NCBI GenBank assembly: GCA_045597645.1
Contig: JAZLKM010000035.1
Span: 1 to 7,248 of the forward strand
Source of the DNA: JAKSSE01 sp045597645
GTDB lineage: Bacteria > Bacillota > Clostridia > Lachnospirales > Lachnospiraceae
DNA: 7,248 bases
Direction: 5' to 3'
In this document: positions 5,932 through 7,248 of the stretch, piece after piece
How positions within the stretch are numbered: the stretch's first letter is position 1
How the letters are laid out: every line of letters starts with the position of its first letter
Notes under the pieces: model-generated
Seen by the model: the letters and a program-made list of their open reading frames with translations, nothing else
Database searches by the model: none
What the model was told of the DNA's origin: nothing
Made by a program: the position numbers and the translations under genes

Positions 5932-7248
5932 ATGAATAATCAGGAGAACTCAAAGGATTACGTTAATCGGAGCGATGCGATGGCGAATGACAAAAAGAAG
6001 AAAATAGTCATTGCAGCGATTGTTGCGGTGATAGCTATCATTGCGGCTGTCATTTTTGCTCTTTTCTGGAAAAAGGGTTATCGAACAGTTAAGATTTTCG
6101 AGATATTCAACAAGGTAACCTTTGACAGGGATTCGCAAAAGGACGTCGATGTGTATGAGAACATGTCATTGACGGCGGGGGATACCCTTAGAACAGGTGC
6201 TGATGAGAGCTATGCGCGTCTCGTTCTCGATGATGACAAATATGTCTACATAGAGGAAAAGTCAGAAGTGGCTTTTGAGGCGGCAGGCAGAAAAAATAGC
6301 GCCAGGACTACAATTCACCTGAACTATGGAGCGGTGATTAATGAGGTCAACAATAAGCTTACTAATAAGCAAAGCTATGAGGTTGTGACACCTAATTCGC
6401 TAATGGCTGTCCGTGGAACTAAGTTTAGAGTATCCACATATAACGGAAAAGACGGGATACTGTATACGAGAGTTAGTACAATCGAGGGACAGGTAGAGTG
6501 CTGGCTGATTTATCCGGACGGAACGATATCGGCTGAAAGCCATATCGCTGAGGCTGGAAGTGAAGTGCTGGTATACTATGATGAGGAGAGCGGAATCACC
6601 GATTTTGCGCGTATCAATGATGCAGGTCGCTATAACTCGAAGGAGGAGGGCGACTATGTGAGAGGCATTAGCTATGCTCAGATGCCAAAGCAGGCTCATT
6701 CTTTCCTTCAAAGTCGCGCGACAGAGCTTGGTGGCTTAGAGACAATTACTCCAGAAGAGCTTGCTGCGTATGTAAATCTGGATGATGAATTAAGAGATGA
6801 ACCGATTTTGGAGAGATACGGAATCCCGGAGAAGCAGTTGATAGAAGAGGGGTTACTTGACCACGTGCGAGGTGAGGAGAGTGACGCCATTGTACCTAGA
6901 TATGTGTTGCCATATATGGGCATAGAGGAGACTGCCGCAGTTATAGAGCCAGAAACCAAGGATGAACCCAAATCTGAGGCTACTAAAGAAGAGCCTTCTG
7001 ACAGTAAGACTCCTTCGGACGATGCAAAGCCGGCAAGCAAACCGAATAGCAAGCCGGGCAGCAAGCCTGGCAGTACGCCTGCTAATCCGCCCGCAGCGCC
7101 TAGCAGCCCTGTAGCTGATAATTCTACTCCTGCAGGTGATGATACGTCACAGACACCTGACGATACATCTACTCCATCAGGAGATGGAACCACTCCGTCA
7201 GGAGATGGAACCACGCCGTCAGGAGATGGAACTACCCCGTCAGGAGAT
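5932..7248 (+). CDS. Membrane-anchored FecR-domain protein with Pro/Ser/Thr-rich repeat tail, cut by the window edge
   Basis: 439 codons are present with no stop, so the C-terminus is missing. The ATG has a strong GGAGGAG site (5923-5929) and starts 33 nt after the HD-GYP gene. Residues 1-24 are polar and end in KKKK. One hydrophobic helix follows (about 25-46), which predicts a cytoplasmic N-terminus and an external body. Residues about 76-170 match the FecR domain: SLTAGDTLRTGADESYARL, then YGAVINEV and the hallmark VTPNSLMAVRGTKFRV. Residues 170-340 are acidic and unrecognised. From about 340 the chain is rich in Pro, Ser, Thr, Gly and Asp, with two tandem repeats, like a flexible wall-spanning stalk or surface linker. 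Classical FecR is an anti-sigma/transducer partner of FecI in iron uptake, but no sigma factor or TonB receptor is visible here. In Gram-positive bacteria FecR domains more often occur in stand-alone surface proteins of unknown role. fecR is therefore not assigned as a symbol. Confidence 0.85.
   Translation, partial: MNNQENSKDYVNRSDAMANDKKKKIVIAAIVAVIAIIAAVIFALFWKKGYRTVKIFEIFNKVTFDRDSQKDVDVYENMSLTAGDTLRTGADESYARLVLDDDKYVYIEEKSEVAFEAAGRKNSARTTIHLNYGAVINEVNNKLTNKQSYEVVTPNSLMAVRGTKFRVSTYNGKDGILYTRVSTIEGQVECWLIYPDGTISAESHIAEAGSEVLVYYDEESGITDFARINDAGRYNSKEEGDYVRGISYAQMPKQAHSFLQSRATELGGLETITPEELAAYVNLDDELRDEPILERYGIPEKQLIEEGLLDHVRGEESDAIVPRYVLPYMGIEETAAVIEPETKDEPKSEATKEEPSDSKTPSDDAKPASKPNSKPGSKPGSTPANPPAAPSSPVADNSTPAGDDTSQTPDDTSTPSGDGTTPSGDGTTPSGDGTTPSGD
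7033..7080 (+). repeat. Four 12-bp units encoding a four-residue x-S-K-P type repeat
   Basis: Within the FecR-protein tail, codons 368-383 read ASKP, NSKP, GSKP, GSTP: four successive 12-base units with mostly synonymous or single-base differences. The lysine-proline pattern gives a basic, extended segment in an otherwise acidic tail, which may suit contact with anionic wall polymers. That last point is speculation. Confidence 0.7.
7171..7248 (+). repeat. 21-bp in-frame tandem repeat encoding TPSGDGT, running off the window
   Basis: Three full 21-base units (7171-7191, 7192-7212, 7213-7233) and 15 bases of a fourth encode TPSGDGT each time. The units differ only at a few third codon positions, so they are recent or kept homogeneous. 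Because the unit is a multiple of three, copy-number change alters stalk length without breaking the frame. The array reaches the window edge, so the total copy number is unknown. Confidence 0.9.

Noticed and set aside
6708..7214. A 168-codon open frame on the - strand, rich in Ser, Gly, Leu and Val
   Set aside because: It is the mirror of the Pro/Ser/Thr-rich repeat tail of the FecR-domain protein. Biased codon composition keeps the opposite frame open, and it has no recognisable domain.

Overview
The window looks like chromosome from an anaerobic Gram-positive bacterium of the Clostridia, most likely the Lachnospiraceae (Butyrivibrio/Roseburia-like). The basis is protein resemblance recalled from memory, moderately AT-rich DNA, strong AGGAGG-type ribosome binding sites, TTG starts and tight same-strand gene packing. 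No database search was possible. All supported genes lie on the + strand with short gaps or overlaps, and no convincing terminator was found, so they may form one long transcription unit that is cut by both window edges.

Positions 1-3022 hold a metabolic or peptide-processing block. It comprises the C-terminal end of a probable alpha-E (DUF403) protein, a transglutaminase-like cysteine protease, and two tandem members of the succinylglutamate desuccinylase/aspartoacylase (M14-like) family. The first M14 gene keeps the zinc and catalytic residues. The second, overlapping it by 8 nt, has lost them. Alpha-E plus transglutaminase-like genes usually accompany a circularly permuted ATP-grasp amidoligase, which would lie just upstream of the window. 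The block is therefore a candidate for making, trimming or recycling a small peptide or amide compound whose identity is unknown.

Positions 3023-4496 hold a 28-codon open frame that looks like the severed N-terminus of a FUSC/aromatic acid exporter-type membrane protein, running into an intact MATE-family multidrug/metabolite exporter. One transporter may have replaced another here, or the short frame may couple translation to the MATE gene.

Positions 4483-7248 hold signalling and envelope genes. A GAF plus HD-GYP protein, probably a cyclic-di-GMP phosphodiesterase, has an unusual insert of about 90 residues. It is followed by a membrane-anchored FecR-domain protein with a Pro/Ser/Thr-rich, repeat-containing tail that is still open at the right edge.

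A plausible but unproven reading is that the first block handles a peptide-like metabolite, the MATE protein exports it or a related compound, and the last two genes tie the locus to second-messenger and cell-surface signalling. They may equally be an adjacent, unrelated unit. No RNA genes, CRISPR arrays, insertion sequences or phage genes were seen.
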